This document shows, piece by piece, positions 1 to 9,566 of a stretch of 64,000 nucleotides of DNA. This DNA comes from Neofusicoccum parvum. Taxonomy: Eukaryota > Ascomycota > Dothideomycetes > Botryosphaeriales > Botryosphaeriaceae. Where the stretch lies: NCBI GenBank assembly GCA_020912385.1, contig CP087213.1, forward strand, positions 1,426,001 to 1,490,000. Direction: 5' to 3'. The notes below the pieces were generated by a model, which made no database searches, was not told the origin of the DNA, and was given only the letters and a program-made list of their open reading frames with translations. The translations under genes and the position numbers were made by a program. Every line of letters starts with the position of its first letter. The first letter of the stretch is position 1.

Positions 1-1676
1 CGGTATCGGCGGAGGTGAACTGGGGAGTGCGCTTCACCGACCAGGCCCAAGTCGATGAGTTCATCGAGAATCTATGTGGAGAGTTGCACCGTCGTTTGAC
101 TAAAGAGAAGGTCAAGGGGAGACAGCTCACCATGAAGATCATGAAGCGAGCAGCAGATGCGCCTCTCGACCCCCCGAAACATCTTGGTCACGGAAAGTGC
201 GATACTTTCAACAAGAGCTTGGTGCTAGGTGTCGCCACCAATGAGAAGGCGGTGTTGACAAAAGAAGCCCTTTCGATCTTGAAAAGCTACGGGTTCTCTC
301 CTGGCGAATTGCGCGGGATAGGAGTCCAGATGACAAGATTAGAGCCTCTGAAAGGCACCGGTGACGGAAAAGAGAGCAGCCAGCGCCGGCTACAATTCAA
401 AGTCGGGGAACCCAGCAAGTCTACTACCAAAAGCTCTGACGATCCGATCCAGGATGACATCGTTACGCCGAAGAAACAAAAGGCACAGCCAAATCACGTT
501 CAGTTTGGCTCAGCTCAGCTCAACGCAGACAGCCCTAGTCGCAAACCGCTGAACACACTGGGCACTCAGTTCATTATGCCAACGCAGGTCGACCCCAAGG
601 TTCTTGCTGAGTTGCCGCAGGATATTAGAGCGAAGCTGGCGAAGCATGCCAACTCACCACCCCTTTTCGCAGCTAGAACAGACGTCCCTATCGATGCCGT
701 CGACTCGGGGGGTATAGACGATCCTTTTGTCGACAATCCTGTGGCAGGCACTATTCTGCCGAACCAATCTCAACTGGATCCCGAGACCCTGGCTGCACTT
801 CCGGTAGATGTCCGAGCGGAAGTGCTCGCCTTCTACCACCAGACGCCTAGTGCAAAGCAGGTTGATCAATCGATCCTTCCTCAATCGCCTCGCAAGAATC
901 GAACCGTGAACAACAATCTCCCTAAGAATCCCGCCTCGGCACCCTTCGCTGGCCCTCGAAAGCGTGGCCGCCCGCCCAAAGCCGTATCTCTCGCCGCAGC
1001 AGCTGCAGCCAGCGGCAACCCCACCCTTACGCAGTCCAACTTCATCTCCGCACGTTTTTCTCGTTCTCGTCCAACCAGCCGCGACGGCATTGAAACCGAT
1101 GACGACGCAAATTTCACTGACGGAGGAGACACCACGTCCCCGGACCCGGACTTCCTCGCCGCTCTCCCCGAAGACATCCGCCGCGAAGTCCTCGACGAGC
1201 ACCGCCGCGCGCGCCTCCGCAAGCGCGGTGGCCTCACCCTTTCGGCCACGACCACCACAGCCGCCGCCAACAATGACCATTCAGGACCGGTTTCTCCGGC
1301 CCTGCCGCCAGGCCAACGCACACTCCAACTACCGCCCCGCCCACCCCGTCCCACGTTCACGACGCGCAAGCTGTGGCAACCGGACCAGCTGCGTGACGCG
1401 GTGCGCGAGTGGATGCGCGAGTTCCGGGATGATGGGCCGTACCGTGAGGATGTGGATGCGCTCGGTGCATATTTGACAAAGGTCGTGCTAGAAGAGCGGG
1501 ACTTGGATAAGGCGGTGGGGTTGGCGAAGTGGTTCGCGTGGGTTGTTGGAGACTCTTTTGAGAGCAGTTCTGGCGGAACCCGGGGGAAAGTAAAATGGGA
1601 AGATGCAGTGAGCAAGGTCAAAGAGATTGTGCAGGAGGCAGTTGCTGAAAGGGGGTTGGGTGCGGTGGAGATTTGA
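1..1676 (+). CDS. REV1: DNA repair protein REV1, C-terminal part (5' truncated by window edge)
   Basis: This is the C-terminal half of the Y-family translesion polymerase REV1, a deoxycytidyl transferase that scaffolds other bypass polymerases at damaged nuclear DNA. The open frame runs in from base 3, so the start and catalytic palm are outside the window. The first about 110 residues match the polymerase little-finger (PAD) region (VKGRQLTMKIMKRA, GHGKCDTFNKS). Then follow three ubiquitin-binding-motif copies with the central Leu-Pro: VLAELPQDIRAKL (near base 600), TLAALPVDVRAEVL (near 785) and FLAALPEDIRREVL (near 1150). A basic stretch RKRGRPPK (near 960) could be a nuclear signal or AT-hook. 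The last about 100 residues (LRDAVREWMREF onward) match the REV1 C-terminal domain that binds polymerase zeta and other Y-family polymerases. No intron is needed in this part. It is convergent with the next gene, 217 bp apart. Confidence 0.93.
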   Translation, partial: VSAEVNWGVRFTDQAQVDEFIENLCGELHRRLTKEKVKGRQLTMKIMKRAADAPLDPPKHLGHGKCDTFNKSLVLGVATNEKAVLTKEALSILKSYGFSPGELRGIGVQMTRLEPLKGTGDGKESSQRRLQFKVGEPSKSTTKSSDDPIQDDIVTPKKQKAQPNHVQFGSAQLNADSPSRKPLNTLGTQFIMPTQVDPKVLAELPQDIRAKLAKHANSPPLFAARTDVPIDAVDSGGIDDPFVDNPVAGTILPNQSQLDPETLAALPVDVRAEVLAFYHQTPSAKQVDQSILPQSPRKNRTVNNNLPKNPASAPFAGPRKRGRPPKAVSLAAAAAASGNPTLTQSNFISARFSRSRPTSRDGIETDDDANFTDGGDTTSPDPDFLAALPEDIRREVLDEHRRARLRKRGGLTLSATTTTAAANNDHSGPVSPALPPGQRTLQLPPRPPRPTFTTRKLWQPDQLRDAVREWMREFRDDGPYREDVDALGAYLTKVVLEERDLDKAVGLAKWFAWVVGDSFESSSGGTRGKVKWEDAVSKVKEIVQEAVAERGLGAVEI

Positions 1677-1893
1677 GATGTCTCTGTTCACGAAAAGTGA
1701 GGTATTCTCAAGAGTTCTCAAGTGTCATGCCCTTTCATGAACGGAGCGTAATGAGAATTTAGTTCAATTGAGTCGGCATTCATGATCCTTTTTCAGAGCC
1801 TTTCTGTCATGCATCATTAACTATACGAATATCCATGCATCCCAATCATCGATTTCTGAAATACTTCTTCGAGCCAAACCCCCGGTCGAATAT

Positions 1894-3370
1894 TCAACGA
1901 AGCAGGATTTTGCTTCCGCCATCGGGAAGCTTGACTCTGAAAAGCACATAAGGCAGGACACGCCTTTCAGTGCCCGGATAAAACGATGGAGCGCGGTTCA
2001 GCTGATTGACGGTGAAGTAAAGATAGCCGTCTTCCGAAGTGGCAACTGCATACCAAAAGGCATCAGCACTCCACGCGCATGACATCGAGACGAGACATCC
2101 CTTTCAACCAAAGACGGAGGAAAGAAAGAAGGAGGAGAAACTCACAAGTATCAATCCAATTGATGCGCGTATCCCTCACGAAGACCCCCGTCGTCCCATT
2201 CGCCGGATTGTACCAATTCACCGCATTCTGCTCCATGTTGCCCACATACACCAGCCCGTTCGTGTCGCTCTCGAACCCATCGCTCACGCCCTTCTGCCCG
2301 CGGTTCACCACCGCCGCCTGCGCCAACACGTCGCCCGTCCTCCCCCTGTCGCGCAGCCGCGCCGTCGGCACGCCGTGCAGGTAGCGGCCGGCGACCTGGC
2401 TCCAGAACAGCTCCTCGCCGTCGGCCGACAGGGTGATGCCATCGGAGCCGACGGGGGCGTAGCCGACGGGGCCGTCGGCGCCCTGCGGCAGCCCGTACAG
2501 CGGCTCGCCCCAGATGTGCGCGACGAACTGGCCCTCGGCGCGCACGGCGGGCAGGCCGTCGAGGCGGCGCCACGCCTCGCCGCTGCCCAGGTCGACGACG
2601 ATGATGCCGTTGCGGCCCTCGTTGGACGAGTCGGTGATGTAGGCGACGCCGGCGCCGCTGCTGGCGCCCGAGAGGTTGCCGCGCAGGTCGAAGCGCACGT
2701 CGTTGAGGTAGGAGAACGGCGTCGCGACCGAGGCCGGGAAGACGATGGTCTGGATGATGGTGTCGGTGGTGAGGTCGACGCCGATGAGCTTGGGCCCGCC
2801 GACAGAGGCGGGCACGAGCGTGCCGTCGGACGTGAGAGCGCGGCCGGTGTCGAGGATCCAGAGGCGGTCGAGGGCGTCTACTACAACGCTCTGGACGCCG
2901 ATGAGGTGGTCCTGGTAATTGGCGCCGGCTAGGGAAGAGCGCGTTAGCGGTGGATGCGCGGAAGGGAGGTGCATATCGGGGAAATTTACAGGGAGGGTTC
3001 GTGGTGTAGTTTATGGAGCCGCCAGGGGGGTTGTTGTACTCCGCGCTAGGGTAGGGGCGTTCTGTGTTGTCTGAAAAGAGCTCCGCGACGGTATATTTGC
3101 CATTGCTGCCGTCGTTGGTGTTGTTCGGGTCCAGTCCCGGCGGGTAGTTAGAGAACAGCCGTCCGGTACTCGACACGGCAATTCCTTCAAGCAACAGTCA
3201 GTATGGAGTCTTGATCTCTGTCGCTGTGCTTACTCACCAGTTGGCCACTGGTCGTAGTACAAATGTGCGATCTCCAATGGAGGTCCTGCTTTACCCGGGT
3301 CGGTAGCGAGCTCTTGCGCTGCACTGAGCCAGGCAAGATATGAGACACCAGCGAGAGCAAGCCAGAGCAT
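1894..3370 (-). CDS. Secreted Yellow / major royal jelly protein (MRJP) family protein
   Basis: Four exons, 3370..3238, 3184..2990, 2928..2146 and 2045..1894, join in phase to give 420 aa. Introns of 53, 61 and 100 nt all have GT..AG ends. Residues 1-18 form a signal peptide (MLWLALAGVSYLAWLSAA). Family landmarks of the six-bladed MRJP/Yellow propeller follow: GIAVSSTGRLFSNYP, LIGVQSVVVDALDRLWILDTG, AYITDSS, GSDGITLSADGEELFW and the last blade DGYLYFTVNQLNR. The last acceptor was chosen because only GGTATGCAG at about 2046 restores the phase; the nearer AG at 2101 would truncate the protein before the last blade. Known members include insect Yellow proteins and many fungal homologues of unknown reaction. 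An extracellular ligand-binding or enzymatic role is only a guess. Expected to be a soluble secreted protein, since no membrane anchor is visible. Confidence 0.88.
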
Positions 3371-4006
3371 CTTCAAGGGTCAATCAATTGTCCCGGGTGG
3401 GTTGGAGGTCAACGGGAGCGTGACTGCTGCGGTGCCACTTGGAGCGGGGAAGTGGGTAAATAACTGCGGTTTCGCAGCCAAGAACACAGGCAAGGGGATG
3501 AAGTCATTCTGTGGTGGTCATGCAGGTACGCCAGAAACGGCAGGATTCCGTGATGGTCGCTTCCAAGAGTTGCGGAGTATTGATTAAGCAGCCGGGGACC
3601 CGGACAGTAACGCGAGATGAAGCAGTGGCACCTGATGCTTGGCCTCATCATGGATCGTTGATCGCCGTTGCGGGGGAGCCTCCCGTCCCGCCCGCGACGA
3701 CGCTCAAAACAGGTCGGATCGTTTCCGCTTTCCTCTCCGGAAGTCCGGTGAAATGCCTTGGCTCAACTGCCGGTCACACATAGCCCCGCTGTGAAATTGC
3801 ACCATCTGCAGTGGTTGGTCTGCACGCCTCAACCCAGTCGCATTGTTTCTTTAATTTTGTGACATAAAATCCGCGGCCTTTTGTCGACCGTAATAACCGC
3901 CCGAGTTGTGTCGGCCAGCGCAATCCGTCCCTCACTCAACCGAAGAAGTTCCCCCAAATGCACCACATGAAACCATGCTGAGGACATGCAGAAGGAAAGG
4001 AATCGC
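3371..4006. other. Intergenic stretch, no gene seen
   Basis: This is the 5' flank of the MRJP gene and the 3' flank of RPL42. Short open frames on both strands have no recognisable family, signal or splice structure. I see no RNA gene. Confidence 0.6.
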
Positions 4007-4981
4007 TTAGAAGACCAACGCCGCACCCTTCGTCTTCTTGTCACCGCTGTGGAAAAGCTGTCAGCATCTGGCGGAGGTGTGGGGACTAGCGGGTAGCCGT
4101 ACCCAAGCTCGAAGTGCTTGCAGCGCTTGAGGGCGAGCTGAGCCTTGGTCTTGCAGACGGTGCACTCCAACCTCAGGACGACCTTCTTGGTGGTCTTGGC
4201 CTTCTTGTGGAAGACAGGCTTGGTCTGACCACCGTAACCGGACTGCTTGCGGTCATAACGACGCTTTCCCTGGGCGAACAGCGAGGCCTTGCCAGCCTTG
4301 TACTGGGTCACTCTGTGCTGGGCTGTACGTCTCGTCAGCGTTCTCGTTCGGTTGGCGACGGGTAGAAATATGCTAACTGTGCTTCTTGCACTGCCTAGAA
4401 AGGAATTAGTTTACGGTCGGTTTTGATAAAGCTCCCTAGAGATCATTGACATACCTGCCCTTGCAGTAGGTCCTCCTCGTCTTGGGAACGTTGACCTGCA
4501 AGATTTGCGTCAGCGCTACTGTATATTTTGATGTACCATCGGGCTCCATTTTGTCCGAGTCCAAAAATCCCGCGGCGCCGACATCCGTTCTTGCTAAGGC
4601 TCAATATGTATGTCGCAAACGCAGAAATGGTCGGATAGGCTGCTATCTCCCATGTCGTGTGTCGCAAGCGTTAAGGGGCTCCGTCGGACTGGTGTACTCT
4701 CGCGTGGCGGATTGGAAATTTCGGAGGTGGGTGAGGGCGCGATGCAATCAGCGCCGAGATTTCGCATGACATCGTCGCATTTGAGCTTCGCATCGCAGTG
4801 CCATACGGTCGGTAGGTGAATCAAGTGCGTGCAATATCGGGTCCTTTGCGTATCGAGCGGTCGAGGTTGAAGCCACCGGCGTCGTGCGGAGGGCCAAGGA
4901 GCAAGCAATTTGGATGACGGCGGCGCGAAAATTCCCCTGGGATCCTCCTCACGCAAACGGGAAAGACAAGTAGCTTACCAT
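4007..4981 (-). CDS. RPL42: 60S ribosomal protein L42 (eL42, L44e)
   Basis: Five exons, 4981..4979, 4495..4455, 4394..4378, 4322..4103 and 4046..4007, sum to 321 nt, exactly the family's usual 106 aa. Exon 1 is the ATG alone, spliced at ATG|GTAAGC, a layout common in fungal ribosomal protein genes. Exon 3 is a 17-nt micro-exon. The protein begins [20 protein letters not shown], contains [20 protein letters not shown] and ends [12 protein letters not shown]. Zinc-ligand cysteines C12, C17, C74 and C77 are present. It sits at the E site of the large subunit. Residue 56 is proline (QTKPVFHKK), the form associated in yeasts with cycloheximide sensitivity; glutamine there gives resistance. The first intron (483 nt) is far longer than the others (about 55-60 nt) and may carry regulatory sequence. 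A CACGTG site lies 123 bp upstream of the ATG. Confidence 0.96.
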
Positions 4982-5103
4982 CTTGACGGTTGTTGGGGGT
5001 CACGGACGGTTGTTGGTGAGTCGTTGGAGGTGGTGTCGTCCTTGGAGGTTGTGCTGTGTGCATTTTCGGCCGCCTTTGTGTGGGTTCGGCCTTCGGCTCC
5101 GCG

Positions 5104-5109
5104 CACGTG
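5104..5109. promoter_or_regulatory. E-box CACGTG upstream of RPL42
   Basis: A palindromic CACGTG followed by AC lies 123 bp upstream of the RPL42 ATG. This is the core for bHLH factors such as Cbf1. That it acts here is inferred from position only. Confidence 0.35.
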
Positions 5110-5427
5110 ACCTGCGCAGAACACCAAAACTCCGTCGCCTGCACGCCGCACTCCTCTCCAACACCGCAGCCGTGATTTTAGGCTTGCTGGAATATGGATG
5201 GCGTATGGCGGTGCCGCTGCGCACCGTTCTGGGGCCTTCTCGCTGCTTCACACAGCGCAGCATAAGGCACGATCACACGTCAATGGAATTTCTGGAGATC
5301 TTGAACGGCAGCTACAATTTGTTTTACACAGGGCTGACTGAGAAGCTCGTCCATCCCATGTCTCGTTCTGACCAGATACGCATAGTGATACGTTCGACTG
5401 CTCCGCGCCGATACTGCACGGTCAACT

Positions 5428-6208
5428 TTACCACACAATCGCCAACAGTCCCGCAACCGCACCCAGACCCACCATGACCGACCTGGTCGCATTCAGCCTG
5501 TTCCACTGCTTCAAGAGCGGCTCGACCTTCTGCTCCTCCACAGCCACCTCGCCCGGCTGTTTGCCGTCAAGCGCCTCGACAATCGCCGCCAGCTTGTCGT
5601 TCACGGGCTTGATGACAAGGATCGTGAACGGCACAATGGCGGGGATGAGCACCCCAGCCGCAGCGGTGAGGTAGAATGACTTTTCCGAAAGCATGCCGAT
5701 GTGTTTTCCATCTGTTGGCACAGTGCATGCGTCAGTGGGCGTTCATCTAGACGCGTGTTCGCGGGCAGCTGGGTCGCTTTTTGACGCGGCCGACGACCGC
5801 ATGTGACGGACTAATCGGCTGGCAGCCAATTCGTCCGCAAAGTTTAAGCAGGAGAAAACAAAAGGGTGTGTTGTAGGCGCGTGAGGAGGAATGTGGCGTC
5901 TTACGCTGCGTCATGAGATAAGAAAACGACACGCCGGATATCAGCGCCACAAATGGTGCTGTGGACGCGCCAATCTCATATTGATTCTTCCATTGCTTGA
6001 CCAAAAGCGGCACGGGAGCCATTTTGATGGTGGGGATGAGGCCGTAGCTGATCCATCCAATCCCGCCTGTGAACGTCGATCAGCTGCTGGTGATACTAGC
6101 ATGAGAGAGGTGGGTGATGCAACCTGACAGCCACGCGGCGGAGGTGACTCCCACGACCTGCGCGGTGCGGATGAGCACTGGAATGGAGTCGTTGGTGTTT
6201 GAAGACAT
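5428..6208 (-). CDS. DUF1772 membrane protein (anthrone-oxygenase-like family)
   Basis: Three exons, 6208..6124, 6066..5905 and 5711..5428, give 176 aa (introns of 57 and 193 nt). The protein has four hydrophobic segments: TAQVVGVTSAAWLSGGIGWISYG, ASTAPFVALISGVSFSYLM, FYLTAAAGVLIPAIVPFTILV and SVMVGLGAVAGLLAIVW. The motif VPFTILVIKPVNDKL and the charged stretch before WNRLNATRS are typical of the DUF1772 family. That family includes anthrone oxygenases of aromatic polyketide pathways (HypC/EncC type) but most members have no assigned reaction. No polyketide synthase or other pathway gene lies nearby, so a stand-alone role is likelier here. The start is the first ATG (MSSNTNDSIPVLIRTAQ), which precedes the first helix. 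Confidence 0.82.
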
Positions 6209-6867
6209 GGCTGAATTACAGTTGAAATGATGACCGGGGTACAGTGGTCACAACATTGGCGGGCGGGTTCTTATACATGGAGTAAGACCACGCCGCACTA
6301 GCTTGTTCTCACCCGACCGGACGCAGGGCCCGAATCCTGCGAGGGCGACCGAGGAAGACCAGCAGTCCGTTATTGGGCCACGCGGGCTAGCTGCCGTACC
6401 GTCGGCATAAGCCAACTGCGACGTCCGGGGGCTCGGCTCCGCCAATCCCGTGTCACTCCGCCTCCCCGCCTGTCGGAACAACCACCTCTTCAGGCCATGA
6501 TATATGCCATTTGCGGTGTTGAGCTGATCGTAATGTTTGTTACTCCTCGCCTACAAAATTTATACACATCATCGCCGTTGCGTAGTTGCCTGAGAAGGGA
6601 AAAAGAAAAACAAATCCAAACTTGGGCTTTAGAATAATGAGACGTTCAAGCAGACAGCATTTAAGACTTCGCGACGTCCATAAGTTGTGTAACCTGGGAC
6701 TACACAGCGCCACTAGCACGATCCAAAAGTTCAGGAAGCAGAACCAGATATGCATTCGCACAACGCCGGGTATCCATATTCATTCTCAAGCCGACCGTGA
6801 AGCCCCCAAACCCGCCTAATCACAAAAGAGATAAAAATACGAACGAACTGAATCTAGCCATCAAGGC
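6209..6867. other. Intergenic stretch, no gene seen
   Basis: This is the promoter side of the DUF1772 gene and the 3' flank of SRC1. It holds only short frames without recognisable features. Confidence 0.6.
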
Positions 6868-9201
6868 CTAATAGGTTGCTCTTCCTTCATCCCAAGCCTT
6901 CGACTCCTTCATCTTGTCTTTGACTTTCAGCTCCGAGGAGCCGCGAGTAAGCGCATCAGAGTCGCTACCAGTCAACCTCTGGTGGTTCTTGACATCTCGG
7001 TCTTCGATTGCACCAATAGCTCCAACCCACTCCCAGACTCTGCTCACGTCACCAGCTCGGTTCTCTCTCACGCTGGGTCGCACGTTTGAATTCTGCTCCA
7101 CCTTTCGCTGCACCCGTTCCCAGAGCTTCTGTCTCCGCTTCGCGCTGAATTCATCTCTCAGAATGTCGTCTCGGAGTTGGCTCATGCTGATGAAGCCTTC
7201 AGGGTATCTATACGCATCTTGCGCGTGGTAAGCCGCCTGGGTCTTCAGCTGATCCATTGCGAAACTCGCGAGGAGTTTGGCGCGCTGCTCCATCGCATTC
7301 GACGAGACCCAGGCCGACTTGGAGTAGAGGAGGGTGCCAAAGAGAGCGAGCAAGCTTATAAGCTTCCAAAGATGGCGTGCCAGCGCGAGGCGGAGGGATC
7401 GTCGTGTGGCGCAGGCGAGGGAGATTCGGGCGAGGCTTGTGGAGGCAAGCTTTTGGGTTCCGGACTCTCTGTTGGGGCAAAGCCGTATCTGATTAGTTAG
7501 ATGGCTCAGCAGAGCTCGAGGTAAAAGGAGCATGTGAACTTACCCGTCAATGTTACTGACAACTTCATCGCGATCCATAACTTCACCAATGGCGCTGGAC
7601 CAAAGGTCATCAAATTCGCTCTGAGACAGACCCTTGCGGCGCTTGGTGGATATTTCCTCCTTTAACTCTTTCTCATCGATCTCAGGGCTCGGCAGATGCT
7701 GTCCCATCTCGTCAACGAGATCACCACACTCAAACTTGGCGTTCCTTTCGCGGAGTTCTTCCACAGCACGATCTGCGACTGCCTTGACTTTCCTGGCCTT
7801 TTCACTATCTGGCTCGCATGTTGGGGGCAACGGAACGAGACCTCCAAAGGAAAGTGGATGCGGCCTCAAGATGAAGTCAGACTCGCAGACAGTTGTCAGA
7901 TCCGGGTAGCAGTAGGCATGTGGAGGGCATGGCTCGCATTGCGGCAGAAGAACCTCAACACCCTTCGCATACTCTGGAACTTCGAAGTCGTCCAAGGTAA
8001 TAGGATCTTTCCCAAGGCCACAGTAGCCTACTGCGAGCTTTTCGGTGCGCCACCAGGCCCCAAATCCACCAAGCAGAGCTACGAGTATTGTCAACGGAGC
8101 AGCTTTCAGCACTCCTGACGTCTGTTGGCGAGGCTTGTTCCTCCTTGGTGGGAGGAGGTCCGTCCTTCCCTGCTTTGCTCGTTCGCGGACAAGCTCTAGT
8201 TGTTCCTCAGGAGTGAACTCCTCGCCTGCATCGGCTTCGTCTTGCTCTTCTTCCGAAGTCTGCTCTTCACCAAACTGCGCTTCTTCTTCTTGCTCTACCA
8301 CCGGTGTAGGGTCCCTTTTCTTGCGGGCGACGGGAGCTTCGTAGGTCTTTGTAGATTGAACGAGAGCGCCGTCGTCCTCAAGAGCGGTATCGATGAGCTC
8401 CATTTTTCTCCGGCTTGTACCGCTCTTCCGTTTCTCACTGTAGTCGGGACCGAGGGTCTTCCTTCTCCTCTCACGCTCAACAGTGCGGGGTTCGTACGCT
8501 GGAGAACCGCTCTGGAAAGGATTATCTGAGGAGAAAGGGCTGGCACCATCACGCTCTTCTTGCTTGACGGCTGGTGTCGTGGACTGGAAGACTGGTACTG
8601 TGGACTGGAAGGCTGGTGTTGTGGACTTGATAGCTGGTGTTGTAGACGGTTTCGATCGGCGGGATGGCGGAGGTCGTTCTTCGATTTCTTCTAATTCTGG
8701 AGCACGGATGGGTTTGGTCGATGCGCGCTTTGAAGGCGACCTCGACGTTCTGCTTCGCGGAACAGGTGTCAAGTCTAGATCAGGCTCCACCGAGGCGGTA
8801 GTGCGGCGCGTACTCCTGCGAGTGGAGGTGCTCGGCGCAAGTGATGGGGCATCGCTCTCTTCAGTCATCCCTCTGGTAGAACGCCGCGTGCTCCGGCGCA
8901 CACTTTCAGACGGGGCGAGGGAAGCAACTTCATCTTCCTCACTATCATCGCCTGTCACGCTCGTCTCGCGACTCGACGGCACATCGATTATTCCTTTCGT
9001 CGAGCGCTTCGTCCGTGACTGGGCAGACAGGTATTTCTGAGCCTGCGGGGCAACGTGCTCATTGAAAAGGGCGACGAGGTCGGGCTTTTTCGCGGACGAG
9101 GGATATTTGACGTTGTGCGCGAGAAGGATGGAGCGCAGTCTCGGCACGGTGATCGAGGCCGGATCGAAGTCTGGCGACAGGTATTCGTACTCTGACTCCA
9201 T
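6868..9201 (-). CDS. SRC1: Inner nuclear membrane protein Src1/Heh (HeH/LEM-like plus MSC domain)
   Basis: Two exons, 9201..7544 and 7468..6868, give 752 aa. The 75-nt intron joins GG|A in phase, and reading through it would hit a stop at once. The N-terminus (EYLSPDFDPASITVPRLRSI, residues 6-25, then LLAHNVKYPSSAKKPDLVAL) is a helix-extension-helix LEM-like fold that binds chromatin. Residues about 60-340 are a low-complexity linker with RRSTRR clusters (likely nuclear import) and a tandem Thr-Pro repeat (KSTTPAIKSTTPAFQSTVP). Membrane helix 1 lies near 363-384 and helix 2 near 583-606, with the luminal segment holding the paired cysteines CGLG and CEPCPPHAYC. The C-terminal MSC (Man1-Src1) region follows. 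The known role is inner-membrane tethering of heterochromatin and rDNA and nuclear pore quality control with ESCRT-III. Order and length match fungal homologues. Confidence 0.93.
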
Positions 9202-9354
9202 GGCGACTGGTTGGTGTTGGCGGTTGCCAGGAGCGACGTGCTACGTCAGAGGAGGCAAACGGACGAAGTGGTGCCACGCTGATGGCACGCGGCTTCGGAG
9301 GACTGGGGTGCTAGGATGAGGCTGCTCTCGCGACGCAATGCACGACGAGCGATC

Positions 9355-9480
9355 CTAGTGCCGGGAGGAGCAGCTGCAGGGCGAAAGCTTCGCTGGCAGT
9401 TGAAGTAGTGGTTTCTGAGCGGCGGCGGTCTCAGGCAGGCGGCGGGCGGCGGAAGCGATAAAGGTGGGAGCCGTAAACAT
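9355..9480 (-). CDS. Possible short gene or leader ORF upstream of SRC1
   Basis: A 41-codon frame (MFTAPTFIASAARRLPETAA at its N-terminus) looks like a mitochondrial targeting sequence: basic, Ala/Ser-rich and free of acids up to residue 16. It lies on the SRC1 strand, 154 bp before the SRC1 ATG and about 60-90 bp downstream of a CACGTG pair. It could be a first exon of a small mitochondrial protein, an upstream ORF of SRC1, or chance. I could not join it convincingly to a second exon and recognise no family. Confidence 0.2.
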   Translation of the reverse strand: MFTAPTFIASAARRLPETAAAQKPLLQLPAKLSPCSCSSRH

Positions 9481-9537
9481 GGCCTCAGCTCCAAGGTTTG
9501 GCCACCGGGCAACGCAGCCTAAAATTCTTGGCTGGCG

Positions 9538-9566
9538 CACGTGCGCGCCAGACACCAGATCACGTG
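9538..9566. promoter_or_regulatory. Paired CACGTG boxes
   Basis: Two exact CACGTG hexamers sit at 9538-9543 and 9561-9566, 23 bp start to start (about two helix turns). They lie upstream of the short ORF at 9355-9480 and of SRC1. Binding by a bHLH factor is inferred from sequence alone. Confidence 0.35.

Noticed and set aside
2046..2101. Nearer acceptor (AAAG at 2101) for the last MRJP exon
   Set aside because: It gives a stop after about 12 codons and loses the conserved last blade; the acceptor at 2046 restores DGYLYFTVNQ in phase.
2039..2932. 297-codon plus-strand frame
   Set aside because: It lies antisense to the MRJP exons, shows repetitive Ala/Val/Asp/Arg composition, and is explained by GC-rich codon positions of the real gene.
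5428..6208. Part of an aromatic polyketide cluster
   Set aside because: Only a DUF1772 membrane protein is present; no polyketide synthase, oxygenase or transporter cluster lies next to it.
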